Assembly: GCA_902801325.1 (NCBI GenBank)
Contig: CADCHQ010000009.1
Span: 34,775 to 98,774 of the forward strand
Direction of reading: 5' to 3'
Source of the DNA: an uncultured Bacteroidales bacterium
GTDB lineage: Bacteria; Bacteroidota; Bacteroidia; Bacteroidales; Bacteroidaceae
DNA length: 64,000 bases
The position numbers were made by a program, and so were the translations under genes. A model generated the notes under the pieces. It had not been told where the DNA came from. It worked only from the letters and a program-made list of their open reading frames with translations, and searched no databases. Below are positions 14,323-23,919 of the stretch, in pieces; the first letter of the stretch is position 1, and the number at the start of each line of letters is the position of its first letter.

Positions 14323-17300
14323 ATGATTCGACTGAAAAGAGTCATTCTCGCGCTGTTAGGCGCAACAATGACTATCACCCTGTCTGCCGCACCTGTCACG
14401 CGCGAGCAGGCGAAGAAAAACGCTGTTGATTTCCTGAAGAACGTGAAAGGAAGTCGAACCTTGGCCTCTGTGCAAAACAGACAGAAATTGGGACCTCGTC
14501 GTGCTAAAGCTACTTCGACGGACACCGATCTGTACTACGTATTCAATCGCGGCAATAATGAAGGTTACGTGATTGTATCAGGCGACGACCAGACCCTGCC
14601 CATCATCGGATACACCGAAGAGGGAGAGTTTGACTACGCAAAACTGCCCGACAACATGCGTCACTGGCTCGACATGCGCGAGCAGGAACTGTTGGCACTA
14701 AGTACAGAGATGGGAAGCGGTCCACGCTACGCTCTGTCGACTCACGACAAGATTGCCCCCATGGTGACGACAAAATGGAATCAGGGAGCACCTTTCAACG
14801 ACGAATGTCCTATGTACTTCACGCTAGGGCGCTCGGTTACGGGTTGTGTGGCAACGGCAATGGCTCAAGTGCTGTACTTCCAGCGTGCGAAATCCGTGAT
14901 TGAGGTGCAAGCCGACATTCCTGGCTACACCTGCTGGACGGCACACGAGACCTATGGCAACTTGCAAGTAGAAGGCATCGAAGCCGGTTCCCCCATTGAC
15001 TGGGACAACATGATTGACAGCTACGGAAGCAGCGCAACCGCAAAGCAGAAGAAGGCTGTAGCACAGCTGATGCACTACTGCGGTGTGTCGGTAAAGATGG
15101 ACTACACCAACAAGTCGTCGGGCGCTCAGTCAGGCGAAGTGCCAGGTGCTTTCCAAAAATACTTCGGATATGGTTCGCAAACCAAAATCGTTTACCAAAG
15201 CAATTATAACGAAGAGGCTTGGGACAAGCTCCTCTACAACGAGTTGGCTCAGGGACGTCCCTTCTATCTGAGTGGATATAACGAGGACGGAGGCCACGCA
15301 TTCGTCTGCGACGGATACGACGGAAACTATTGCTACCACATCAATTGGGGATGGGGCGGTAGTAGCGACGGATACTACATGATGTCGAAACTAAACCCAG
15401 GTTCACAAGGCATCGGCGGTTCGAGCGGCGGATATAGCGAAGGCGAAGCTGCTGTGATTGGTTGCGAACCTGAAAACTACAGCGAGAAGGCTATGCCAAT
15501 TGCTAATGCAACGGTTAAGAGACTCTGTATCGCCCACTTCGATGCCAACGGCGATGGTATATTCTCCTTTGGAGAGGCTGCAGCAGTGAAGGACATCGGT
15601 GACGTCTTCAAGGGACAAACCACCATCACTGCCTTCGAAGAACTGTACAACTTCACCAGTCTGGAGACTTTGAGCGATGACGCTTTCAATGGTTGTCTTA
15701 AACTCGCCAATGTAAAACTGCCAAAGGCAATGAAGCATATCGGAAAACGTGCATTTGCCAATTGCCGAGTGCTGAAGACCTTCAAGTTGTCCGACGTTCT
15801 CGAGACCATTGGTGATAGCGCTTTTGCCAATTGCCGCGTATTGCCCAACCTGCAGATTCCATCTGGAATAACCAGAATCGAAGACAACACCTTTGAGAAC
15901 TGCCTGGCCTTTACTGAAGTTGAACTGCCCATCGGTATCAAGCACATAGGCAAAGAAGCCTTCAAGGGTTGCACGAAACTGGCAACGGTAACGGTAAAGA
16001 GCGTGAAGCCTCAGGAGATTACGCTCGGAAGCGACGTCTTTGCCGACATTGACCTCTCTGCAGCAACTCTGAATACGCTGCAAGGCACTCGTGCATACTT
16101 CGCACAGGCCGACCAATGGAAGGAATTTGGTAACCTCTACGAGGAACGCACCTTGTCGCAAGGCAAGTATGCCCAGTTGGAGGAGAACAAGGATTACTAT
16201 CTCTATAACGTGGGCACAGGTTATTATATGACCAAGGGTGAAGCCTGGAGTACTCAGGCCATCGTCGACGATACCAATACACCCATGCGATTCCAGTTCA
16301 AACACCCCACCAGCATGGGTGAAGGCGTCTACTATCTGTCGTCTAACGACACGGGTAGCGACAAGAAGATTCTGTTCCGAACCAACACGGACGGCAATGT
16401 GGGTAACGGCGTGAACGCTTGCTTCGTTGATGGAACGCTCTCGGCAAAGTGTTACTGGAAAGTGGCACTTGTGGAAGGGACGGACAACGTCTATACCCTG
16501 CAAATCCCGAGCAATGGTACGGGCTATAATGCGGCTCAGTACTTAGGTGTTGACCTCGGTCACGCCAGCAATGCTGCATCGCCCACCTATGGCGCATACA
16601 GCGATATTGTTTATGCCGACCATCCTCAGAACTGTCAATGGATGCTTGTTGCCTATGATGCTGCCGAGATGGCACGATTCAACAAGGCACAGGTTTTGAA
16701 GAACCTACTTACCATCGGTAAGACCAAGCGTGCCGAAATGTCGATGGAACAAGCCGTATATGATAATCTGGAGAGTAGTGTGGAAGACATCGACAAGGCT
16801 TGCCGCAAACTACGCAAGAAACTTAACTTCATCAACTTCAACGACGAGGTTGTTCGCGAGGTGGCAGTAACACACTATGACATTGACGGCAATGGCGAAA
16901 TCAGTCATAGCGAAGCATCGAGCCTCGATGGATTCGGCACTGAGTTCCAAGGAAAGACCATCATCGACGGTTCAGACCTGAAGTACTTCACCAAGGCAAC
17001 TTACATGACCGGCAACGGCTTCAAGAGCTGCGTGAGACTGAAGAATGTGGTTCTGCCCGAAAACATTACTGACATCTACTATCGCGTTTTCATGAGTTGC
17101 ACCAGCCTTGAAAGCATTTCTATCGAAAAGAATGTTAGCTACATTGGTGACGAAGCATTCTACGGATGTACGAAACTGAATGAAGTACGTATTGCCGTAG
17201 AGAATCCGAATCACATACAACTGGGCACCGACGTCTTCAAGAATGTGAAGAGAGCAACGGCTACGCTTTATGTTCCTCAAGGATGCAGAGACCTGTATGC

Positions 17301-19056
17301 AAATGCTCCCGAATGGAAGGAGTTTGGCACTATCAAGGAAATGCGTGCTAACAAGACTCCCGACTTTGCAGAACTGGCAGAAAACACGAACTTCTATGTG
17401 TACAACATCGGTCAGTTGCGCAGCATCATGCAAGGCGAGGCATACGGAACACAGGCTGTGGTGGGACTCAACGGTTTTGTCTATCAACTGCGTCGCACCA
17501 AGAGCATGCCTGAGAACACCTATTATCTCTATTCCGAGAATGCAGGCGGCAATAAGGTTCTCTTCCGCACAAACTCTGACTCGGAAGTAGGCAAAGGCAC
17601 AAAGGCTTGCTTCGCCGATGGTTCTGTATCGGCCAAGGCCTACTGGACAGTTAAACCCGTAGAAGGCTTGAAGAACGTCTATACCTTCCAAGTTCCAGAA
17701 AACGATGCTGAATACGTTGAAGGCGAATACCTTGGCACAGACTTATACCACGCAACGGAATACACCTATGGCACAACCTACGGACTCTATTACGACATTC
17801 GTTACGACAACAACTCACAGGGTTGCCAGTGGGCATTTATCAGCGTCGATGAAGTAAAGGCTGCAAAGGAATTCTTCGACTTGACAGAACAACTCAAGGA
17901 ACTTCTGATTGTGGCAGATGCGAAGGGCATTGAGGATGCGAAAGAGCATGCAGTATATGACGACTTTAATAGCACGGAAGAGCAAATCGAGGAAGCCATC
18001 CAGTCATTGCGTGGCAAACTCCACTATATCGAGTTCATGGACACTCGAGCACGCACACTAGCCGTGAACACATGGGACGAAGACGAGGACGACGAACTCA
18101 GTCTCGAAGAGGCTGCCGCCGTTAAGTCCGTTGGCACAGTATTCCGCACGGCATCAGGCATAAAGTGCTTCGACGAACTGCGCTACTTCACTGGTCTAAC
18201 AAAACTCGAAAACGAAGCCTTCCGCGGATGCTCTTCACTCATCTCCATCTACATTCCTTCCGGCGTTTCGGAAATTGGCGAGAAGGCCTTCTACAGCAAT
18301 TCTGCACTGAAGTATATGGCTGTGCTGAACGAGAATGGCGTAGTAGAAGCCAGCACCGCAAACCTGCCCAGCGGTTTGAACATATTTGTTCCTAAATCGA
18401 AGATGGAAGCTTATGCTGCCAACGAGACTTGGGCTGGATGCACGGTTAAGGAATACACAGGTATCCCAACCGTAAACGTAGAGCCTGCCGAAAGACAGTA
18501 TGGACGCTCCAATCCTAAGTTTACCTTCGACGTAACAGGCGCTCCCATCAACGGAGAACCCGAGATGACCTCCGAGGCAGTTGCAGCATCTCCTATTGGT
18601 GATTATGAGGTAGTTGCCGAGGCTGGCACTATCACCACTCCCGGACTGGTTCTTGTCAATGGTGTTCTCACAGTTCAGCGTGCTCCGCTCACCCTGACGG
18701 CAAGATCGTATAGCAGGAACATTGGTGAAGAGAATCCCGAATTCAAGTTCACGAACAGTTCGCTACGCAATCGTGAGAAGATTGACGACGTGCTGACCGT
18801 GCAACCTACCATCGAATGCGACGCTACCATCGACAGCCCAGGCGGAGAGTACGAGATTCGCATCTCAGGCGCTCAGGCCGACAACTACGAGATTGAGTAT
18901 GTAAATGGTAAGTTGACCGTTATCGATCCTGTGGGTGTACGCGGTATTGATGCCGACAGCAAGGAGAAGAGCCTATATGACCTGGCTGGACGCAAGGTGA
19001 ATGTTCCCAAGAAGGGCCTCTATATCGTTGACAAGCGCAAGCAAATCATTAAATAA
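14323..19056 (+). CDS. Secreted C10 (streptopain-like) cysteine protease with LRR, EF-hand-like, MBG and sorting domains
   Basis: A 1577-residue modular exoprotein. A signal peptide ends near residue 23 (LSAAP). A Spi-like prodomain covers ~24-140. The C10 peptidase (~141-385) has Cys175 in TGCVATAMAQ, His325 in GGHAFVCDG, and the INWGWGGSSDGYY region. Three acidic Ca-loop-like segments occur near 405 (DANGDG), 850 (DIDGNG) and 1250 (degenerate DEDEDD), each starting a BspA-type LRR block (IGKRAFANC pattern). Two copies of a ~160-residue beta module start near 624 and 1024 (YLYNVGTGYY / YVYNIGQLRS). Two MBG-like domains (YGRSNPKFTF; NIGEENPEFKF) lie at 1385-1530. The tail DLAGRKV..GLYIVDKRKQIIK resembles a type IX sorting signal. 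It is likely to cleave host or dietary protein at the surface. Confidence 0.9.
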   Translation: MIRLKRVILALLGATMTITLSAAPVTREQAKKNAVDFLKNVKGSRTLASVQNRQKLGPRRAKATSTDTDLYYVFNRGNNEGYVIVSGDDQTLPIIGYTEEGEFDYAKLPDNMRHWLDMREQELLALSTEMGSGPRYALSTHDKIAPMVTTKWNQGAPFNDECPMYFTLGRSVTGCVATAMAQVLYFQRAKSVIEVQADIPGYTCWTAHETYGNLQVEGIEAGSPIDWDNMIDSYGSSATAKQKKAVAQLMHYCGVSVKMDYTNKSSGAQSGEVPGAFQKYFGYGSQTKIVYQSNYNEEAWDKLLYNELAQGRPFYLSGYNEDGGHAFVCDGYDGNYCYHINWGWGGSSDGYYMMSKLNPGSQGIGGSSGGYSEGEAAVIGCEPENYSEKAMPIANATVKRLCIAHFDANGDGIFSFGEAAAVKDIGDVFKGQTTITAFEELYNFTSLETLSDDAFNGCLKLANVKLPKAMKHIGKRAFANCRVLKTFKLSDVLETIGDSAFANCRVLPNLQIPSGITRIEDNTFENCLAFTEVELPIGIKHIGKEAFKGCTKLATVTVKSVKPQEITLGSDVFADIDLSAATLNTLQGTRAYFAQADQWKEFGNLYEERTLSQGKYAQLEENKDYYLYNVGTGYYMTKGEAWSTQAIVDDTNTPMRFQFKHPTSMGEGVYYLSSNDTGSDKKILFRTNTDGNVGNGVNACFVDGTLSAKCYWKVALVEGTDNVYTLQIPSNGTGYNAAQYLGVDLGHASNAASPTYGAYSDIVYADHPQNCQWMLVAYDAAEMARFNKAQVLKNLLTIGKTKRAEMSMEQAVYDNLESSVEDIDKACRKLRKKLNFINFNDEVVREVAVTHYDIDGNGEISHSEASSLDGFGTEFQGKTIIDGSDLKYFTKATYMTGNGFKSCVRLKNVVLPENITDIYYRVFMSCTSLESISIEKNVSYIGDEAFYGCTKLNEVRIAVENPNHIQLGTDVFKNVKRATATLYVPQGCRDLYANAPEWKEFGTIKEMRANKTPDFAELAENTNFYVYNIGQLRSIMQGEAYGTQAVVGLNGFVYQLRRTKSMPENTYYLYSENAGGNKVLFRTNSDSEVGKGTKACFADGSVSAKAYWTVKPVEGLKNVYTFQVPENDAEYVEGEYLGTDLYHATEYTYGTTYGLYYDIRYDNNSQGCQWAFISVDEVKAAKEFFDLTEQLKELLIVADAKGIEDAKEHAVYDDFNSTEEQIEEAIQSLRGKLHYIEFMDTRARTLAVNTWDEDEDDELSLEEAAAVKSVGTVFRTASGIKCFDELRYFTGLTKLENEAFRGCSSLISIYIPSGVSEIGEKAFYSNSALKYMAVLNENGVVEASTANLPSGLNIFVPKSKMEAYAANETWAGCTVKEYTGIPTVNVEPAERQYGRSNPKFTFDVTGAPINGEPEMTSEAVAASPIGDYEVVAEAGTITTPGLVLVNGVLTVQRAPLTLTARSYSRNIGEENPEFKFTNSSLRNREKIDDVLTVQPTIECDATIDSPGGEYEIRISGAQADNYEIEYVNGKLTVIDPVGVRGIDADSKEKSLYDLAGRKVNVPKKGLYIVDKRKQIIK

Positions 19057-19070
19057 TTCATATCCTAACT

Positions 19071-19106
19071 GCCCCGGACAGCGTTATGTTGTTCGGGGCT
19101 ATTTTT
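19071..19106 (+). terminator. Rho-independent terminator after the C10 protease
   Basis: GCCCCGGAC (19071-19079) / GTTCGGGGC (19091-19099), then ATTTTT. It lies eight bases before the next ATG, so the GH2 gene starts just beyond it. Confidence 0.8.
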
Positions 19107-19113
19107 ACGCCTT

Positions 19114-21522
19114 ATGAAACAAAAACTCCTCACCCTGCTCCTGTCATTCCTCGCTTTTCAAAGCACGAATGCACAAGTTGGCTTTGGTCAATCGCAACCA
19201 TTCAATGGCGAGTGGCTCTTTAGTTTAACGGACAATGCCGATTACAAGAAGCCGAAGTACAACGATTCCGCATGGCGACAGCTCAATCTCCCTCACGACT
19301 GGAGTATTGAAGGGGAAGCCTCGCAAAAGTGGGCAAGCTGTACGGGATATTTGCCTGCAGGCATTGCATGGTATCGCAAACATTTCACACTTAACGATGC
19401 TGGGGAGAAGACATACATCTATTTTGAGGGGATTTACAATCGGAGTGAAGTGTACCTAAACGGGCATCTGCTTGGAAAACGGCCTAATGGTTATGTTTCC
19501 TTTATGTACGACATGACGCCTCATCTTCGCAAGGGAGACAACGTGCTTGCAATCCGCGTGGACCATAGTCGATATGCCGACTCACGCTGGTACACGGGTT
19601 CGGGAATCTATCGTGATGTTTGGCTCATCCGTGCGCCAAAGACTCACCTTTCGCAATGGGGTACGGCTTATCGACTGAAGCAACTAAACGGAGACGGAAG
19701 TGCTGAAGTGGAAGTCGACGTTGCGGTTGATAATGTTAAACCGAACAACACCATTCACGTCTCCATCTTCGACGCATCGAACAAGCTTGTTGCCGAGAAG
19801 ACAACTACGGCTCTAGCTAAGCAAACCCTTTCGCTCACCATTCCAAATGCACAACTGTGGAGTCTCGAATCACCTTACCTTTACACGCTGAAAGTCAACC
19901 TGTCGGACTTCGATTCCACACAGATTGCCGTTGGCCTTCGCACACTACAGTTCGACCCAAATCACGGATTCTATCTTAACGGGAAGAACATGAAGGTGAA
20001 GGGTGTCTGCCTCCACCACGACGCAGGTGTGCTTGGTGCAGCAGTTCCTCGTGAAGTGTGGGTTCGCAAGGTGAAGGAACTGAAAAGCATGGGTGCAAAC
20101 GCCATTCGCATGAGTCACAATCCGCAAGCGCCTATGCTCTACGACATTTGCGACAAGGAGGGAATGCTGGTGATGGACGAAGCGAGCGACGAATGGGAAT
20201 TTCCCAAACGCAAGTGGGTGGAAGGCTGGAATCAAGGCAAACCCGCGTTCGACGGCACTTACGACTTCTTCGAGGAGTGGATTGACAAGGACGTAGCCGA
20301 TATGGTTCGCAGAGACAGAAATCATCCTTCGGTATTCCTCTGGAGTGTGGGCAATGAGGTGGACTATCCCAACGACCCATACTCTCATCCCATTCTCGAC
20401 GGAGGAAATGCCGCAATCAACCAACCCATGTTTGGCGGATATAAGCCTGATGCGCCTAACGCCGAACGCATTGGAAAGATAGCAAAGAGGCTGGCAACCG
20501 TCATCCGTTCCATCGACACCTCTCGCCCTGTTACGGGTGCACTTGCCGGCGTGGTAATGTCGAACCAGACGGAATATCCTGAGGCAGTGGACGTAGTAGG
20601 ATACAACTACACAGAAAATCGCTACGACACCGACCATCAGCAGTATCCCAATCGCATCATCTATGGAAGCGAAACGGGAGTAGGATACGATTCATGGAAG
20701 GCTGTTCGCGACAAGGAACACATCTTTGGACAATTCATCTGGACGGGTACTGACTACCTGGGTGAATCAGGGCGTTGGCCTTCGAGAGGACTCAATACAG
20801 GCCTGCTCGACTTTGCCTCATTCCGCAAGCCAAGAGGATGGTTCCGTGCTGCACTATGGAGTGACGAACCGGTTACTTACATCGGGACTTATCCACTCAT
20901 GCAACCGCGTAACGGAAGACGAGGAAACAATCGCGGAAGGAATATGCTATCTGCCGAGGCGCAGGACGACTGGCAGGAGCTACCCGCCCAGTTTGGAAAC
21001 GACCTTCCTCGTCGCGTAGTATGCTACACCAATGCTCCGCAAGCCCGTCTCCTGCTCAACGGCAAGGTCGTAGGTGAGTTGAAGCAGCAGAACGATACGG
21101 TAGGCATCATCTATTGGGATATTCCGTTCCAAGCCGGAACGCTGCGTGCCGAAGGTTGCGATATGGCAGGCAACGTGCTGTCCCACTACGAGATACATAC
21201 CACAGGAGAAGCCTCAGCACTTCGCATCACCAATCTCCTGCCGGAAGACGACGGCGAGGTGCTGCAACTCCTAATTGAAGTGGTGGACGAAAAAGGACAT
21301 CGAGTGAAATCCTCTTCTGCAGAAATCATTTGCGAGGTTACGGGCCCTGGCGGGTTCTTAGGTTTTGAGGATAGCAACAATGCCAACATGGGCAATCATC
21401 GGACCAATAAACTGAAAGCATTCCGAGGCCAACTGGTGGCTTATGTTAGGCGAACTGCAGGGAGTCCCCTCACCATCAAGTTCTCGTCCCCAGGCCTTCC
21501 CAGCGAAAGCCTTAGGCCTTAG
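19114..21522 (+). CDS. Glycoside hydrolase family 2, beta-galactosidase-type
   Basis: An 802-residue exported enzyme; signal peptide about 1-20 (LLLSFLAFQSTNAQ). The sugar-binding domain (FNGEWLFSL, LPHDWSIEG, WYRKHF), immunoglobulin-like domain and TIM barrel follow in GH2 order. The acid/base is Glu415 in SVGNEVDYP; the nucleophile is Glu520 in IIYGSETGVGY. IRMSHNPQAP is the barrel GH2 signature. Beyond ~625 come beta-sandwich domains typical of Bacteroidetes members. It would release terminal beta-galactose in the periplasm, possibly alongside the GH53 galactanase further on. The last four codons and the TAG stop lie in a dispersed GCCTTAGGCCTTAG repeat, so the native C-terminus may have been longer. 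Confidence 0.92.
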   Translation: MKQKLLTLLLSFLAFQSTNAQVGFGQSQPFNGEWLFSLTDNADYKKPKYNDSAWRQLNLPHDWSIEGEASQKWASCTGYLPAGIAWYRKHFTLNDAGEKTYIYFEGIYNRSEVYLNGHLLGKRPNGYVSFMYDMTPHLRKGDNVLAIRVDHSRYADSRWYTGSGIYRDVWLIRAPKTHLSQWGTAYRLKQLNGDGSAEVEVDVAVDNVKPNNTIHVSIFDASNKLVAEKTTTALAKQTLSLTIPNAQLWSLESPYLYTLKVNLSDFDSTQIAVGLRTLQFDPNHGFYLNGKNMKVKGVCLHHDAGVLGAAVPREVWVRKVKELKSMGANAIRMSHNPQAPMLYDICDKEGMLVMDEASDEWEFPKRKWVEGWNQGKPAFDGTYDFFEEWIDKDVADMVRRDRNHPSVFLWSVGNEVDYPNDPYSHPILDGGNAAINQPMFGGYKPDAPNAERIGKIAKRLATVIRSIDTSRPVTGALAGVVMSNQTEYPEAVDVVGYNYTENRYDTDHQQYPNRIIYGSETGVGYDSWKAVRDKEHIFGQFIWTGTDYLGESGRWPSRGLNTGLLDFASFRKPRGWFRAALWSDEPVTYIGTYPLMQPRNGRRGNNRGRNMLSAEAQDDWQELPAQFGNDLPRRVVCYTNAPQARLLLNGKVVGELKQQNDTVGIIYWDIPFQAGTLRAEGCDMAGNVLSHYEIHTTGEASALRITNLLPEDDGEVLQLLIEVVDEKGHRVKSSSAEIICEVTGPGGFLGFEDSNNANMGNHRTNKLKAFRGQLVAYVRRTAGSPLTIKFSSPGLPSESLRP

Positions 21523-21621
21523 CGCGGAGGGCCTTAGGTCTTCTTTCCGAAGGCCTTAGGTTCAAAGCACATCGAACATAGGTTCAAAGTACATCGAATA
21601 TAGGTTCAAATCAAGAGCACC
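21507..21621 (+). repeat. GGCCTTAGG palindromes followed by 22-base direct repeats
   Basis: Palindromic GCCTTAGGCCTTAG (21509-21522), GGGCCTTAGGTCTT and AAGGCCTTAGG precede two full 22-base units (21558-21579 and 21580-21601, AGGTTCAAAGnACATCGAAyAT) and a partial third. The same two-part design recurs at 43262-43416. Confidence 0.8.
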
Positions 21622-21685
21622 TAAACTCGACAACATTTAGACAAAAATTCGTAAATCGTTAGACAATAAAACAAGTAAAATCGAA

Positions 21686-23251
21686 ATGGCACGAATAGCA
21701 ATCAGTCTCTCCGGTGGCGGATTCCGAGCCGCCGCTTTCCATCTTGGAACTCTCTCATACCTCAATCATCTCACCACGAAGGACGGCACTCCCCTACTCC
21801 AACATGTCCGCGCCGTATCCACAATCTCTGGCGGAACATTGACGGGACTGTGGTTCATCCTTGGGCAATGCCGAGGGTGGAGTAATGAGGAGACCTTGCG
21901 CAGGCTCTACGACCTGCTCATGAAAGGCGACATCATAGGAAGAGCGAGTCGGGAGTTCCTGTGCGGGAAGAATAAGAATCACTCGCTCATACGTGAGATG
22001 GTGAAGATTTATGACGAAGACATCTTCGAAGGTGCAACTTTGGGCGATTTGATGCAACATATCGGAGAAATCCCCATCGACGATTTTTCGGCCAACGCCA
22101 CAGAATTTACCAATGCCACAGCCTTCCGCTTTCAGGTTGGGGAAAGCCAAAAGACAGAACAGGGCGGGACCTCGCAAGGAGTTATTGGAAATGCCTTCTA
22201 CAAGATACCCCGACAAATAGCCTCACAAATCCGACTGGCAGAGGTCTTTGCCGCATCATCTTGTTTCCCAGGCGGCTTTGAAGCACTCATCTATCCTCGC
22301 GACTTTATGCTTAACGGAAACCCCGAGAACAAGGAGTATCTCGAAAAAGCGAAGTCCCTTGCCCTAATGGACGGCGGAGTTGTCGACAATCAAGGAATAG
22401 AACCCATCAACCTGCTTCGCAAGCGTCGCGACATCGACCTCTTCATCATCTCCGATGCAGGGCGTGGTGACGATGAAGGTTACAACTATGAGGAGACAAA
22501 TACACTTTCGTGGCTCACCATCCGCAAGGTCAACATCGCGCTCAACCTCATCGTCCTCTTTGTGGCTCAGTTTCTGCTGTGGGTTCCCCGAGGATTCTGG
22601 TTCGGTTTCTTCCTCAGCCTCACCATCCTGTTCGCTATTATCCGACTCGCCAGCAGCATAGCCTCTCGCGTCTTCATCAAGAGAAAAGCCAAAGAAGTCC
22701 CCTTCTCCTTCCAATGGAAAGGACTGCTCACCATCCCCTTCTCCAAGTACATCGACCTCATCTGGTCACGTGCCACATCGATGTATACCTTGAGTGACAA
22801 AGTCTTTATGAGACACATCCGTTCGCTGAATTATGCCACCATCTACGAAGACGAGCGTTGGCAGAACCGCAGAATCATGAACGCCCTCTATGAACTGGGG
22901 ACAGGCCAGAACTGGGGCAAGCACCTGACGGAAGATGAGGAAGTACTGATGGGACCGAGCGAAGCCATTCTCCGCAACTCGGACCTGGCAACCAGCATGG
23001 GCACTACACTATGGTGGAGTGACGAAGACCGACAGCAAGGAAAGCCCGAAGCCTTGATTGCCGCAGGACAATATAACATCTGCTGGAATCTGCTCGAGTT
23101 CATCTATCGTCTCAGACGCGACAACACCAACCTGAGTCCCGAGGCTCACATCATCACGGAATTACAAGAAAAACTCGAAGCCGACTGGCAACGCTTCAAG
23201 GACAATCCCCTGTGGATGCTCGATGAATTAAAGACTACAGACACAGTGTAA
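21686..23251 (+). CDS. Patatin-like phospholipase with two membrane segments
   Basis: A 521-residue patatin-family protein. The oxyanion-hole motif SGGGFRAAAF is at residues 9-18. The nucleophile is probably Ser48 in VSTISGGTLTG, where the usual GxSxG elbow has Thr in place of the first Gly. The dyad aspartate is Asp229 in MDGGVVDNQG. After the catalytic part, residues ~280-335 contain two long hydrophobic segments (LNLIVLFVAQFLLWV and FGFFLSLTILFAIIRLA), so the protein is likely anchored in the inner membrane with a cytoplasmic lipase. The C-terminal ~170 residues are charged and unassigned. No signal peptide. It would hydrolyse acyl esters of lipids; the partner is unknown. Confidence 0.82.
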   Translation: MARIAISLSGGGFRAAAFHLGTLSYLNHLTTKDGTPLLQHVRAVSTISGGTLTGLWFILGQCRGWSNEETLRRLYDLLMKGDIIGRASREFLCGKNKNHSLIREMVKIYDEDIFEGATLGDLMQHIGEIPIDDFSANATEFTNATAFRFQVGESQKTEQGGTSQGVIGNAFYKIPRQIASQIRLAEVFAASSCFPGGFEALIYPRDFMLNGNPENKEYLEKAKSLALMDGGVVDNQGIEPINLLRKRRDIDLFIISDAGRGDDEGYNYEETNTLSWLTIRKVNIALNLIVLFVAQFLLWVPRGFWFGFFLSLTILFAIIRLASSIASRVFIKRKAKEVPFSFQWKGLLTIPFSKYIDLIWSRATSMYTLSDKVFMRHIRSLNYATIYEDERWQNRRIMNALYELGTGQNWGKHLTEDEEVLMGPSEAILRNSDLATSMGTTLWWSDEDRQQGKPEALIAAGQYNICWNLLEFIYRLRRDNTNLSPEAHIITELQEKLEADWQRFKDNPLWMLDELKTTDTV

Positions 23252-23709
23252 AAACTCAATCCGTGTAGGAAATAAATATTCCTGCACCCACACTCAAAGC
23301 TAAAACCACCCGTAAAATCACATCGAAAGAGGCAACATCCCTCACATCTTTCACGCATTCCTCACGCTTGCAGCAACGATAAATAATCGCCTAGAGAGGA
23401 AGTGAAGGGTGTGAGGGATGACATTTGTATTACCAAAGCGTTTGCAATTATTTGCAACTGACGGAGTAATTGCTATTACCACCCATTACCGAACAGAGGT
23501 AATCAGTTTACACATAGAGGTAAAATAATTACCCCTAGAATGTAAGTATCCCGAAAGCACATCTTATCAAACAATTGCCTATTTCTAGAAATAATTGCCA
23601 TATTGTAAGAATATACATACATATTGTTAAAATATTTAAGAAATAGTTATTTCTTTTTATAACTTTTTAATATATTTGTTCGCAAAAGTATATAAAAACC
23701 AATTCCAAT
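23252..23709. other. Gene-free interval with promoter of the giant surface-protein operon
   Basis: No gene seen. It contains several GAGGTAA/TTACC inverted pieces (23480-23540) and a very AT-rich end. The -7 box TATATTTG at 23671-23678 gives a leader of about 25 bases to the ATG at 23710. Confidence 0.55.
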
Positions 23710-23907
23710 ATGAAAACACGAAGCTACACAAGGCCTGTGTGCCAAATTTTGAGAGTTAGGATTGAGCAACCACTTGCTTTATCTGGTGAGATAGACGAAG
23801 GCGGCACCATAGGAGGTGGAGGAAATGCTGGAGACAATGGCAATCCACCTATGGATGCGCCAGGGTTTAACAGCAATTGGTCAGAAATCTGGGATAATAA
23901 CGAATAA
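23710..23907 (+). CDS. Small Gly/Asn-rich protein preceding the giant LRR gene
   Basis: A 65-residue protein with its own promoter, ending 12 bases before the LRR gene. Three parts are visible: a basic N-terminus (MKTRSYTRPVCQILRVRIEQ) with no hydrophobic signal core, a glycine/asparagine-rich middle (GGTIGGGGNAGDNGNPP), and an acidic, Trp-containing tail (NWSEIWDNNE). I do not recognise a named family. From memory, similar small proteins sit beside secreted proteins in Prevotella. A chaperone, translational lead-in or modified-peptide precursor are all possible; only position and composition argue for a real gene. Confidence 0.65.
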   Translation: MKTRSYTRPVCQILRVRIEQPLALSGEIDEGGTIGGGGNAGDNGNPPMDAPGFNSNWSEIWDNNE

Positions 23908-23919
23908 AACAAATATACT

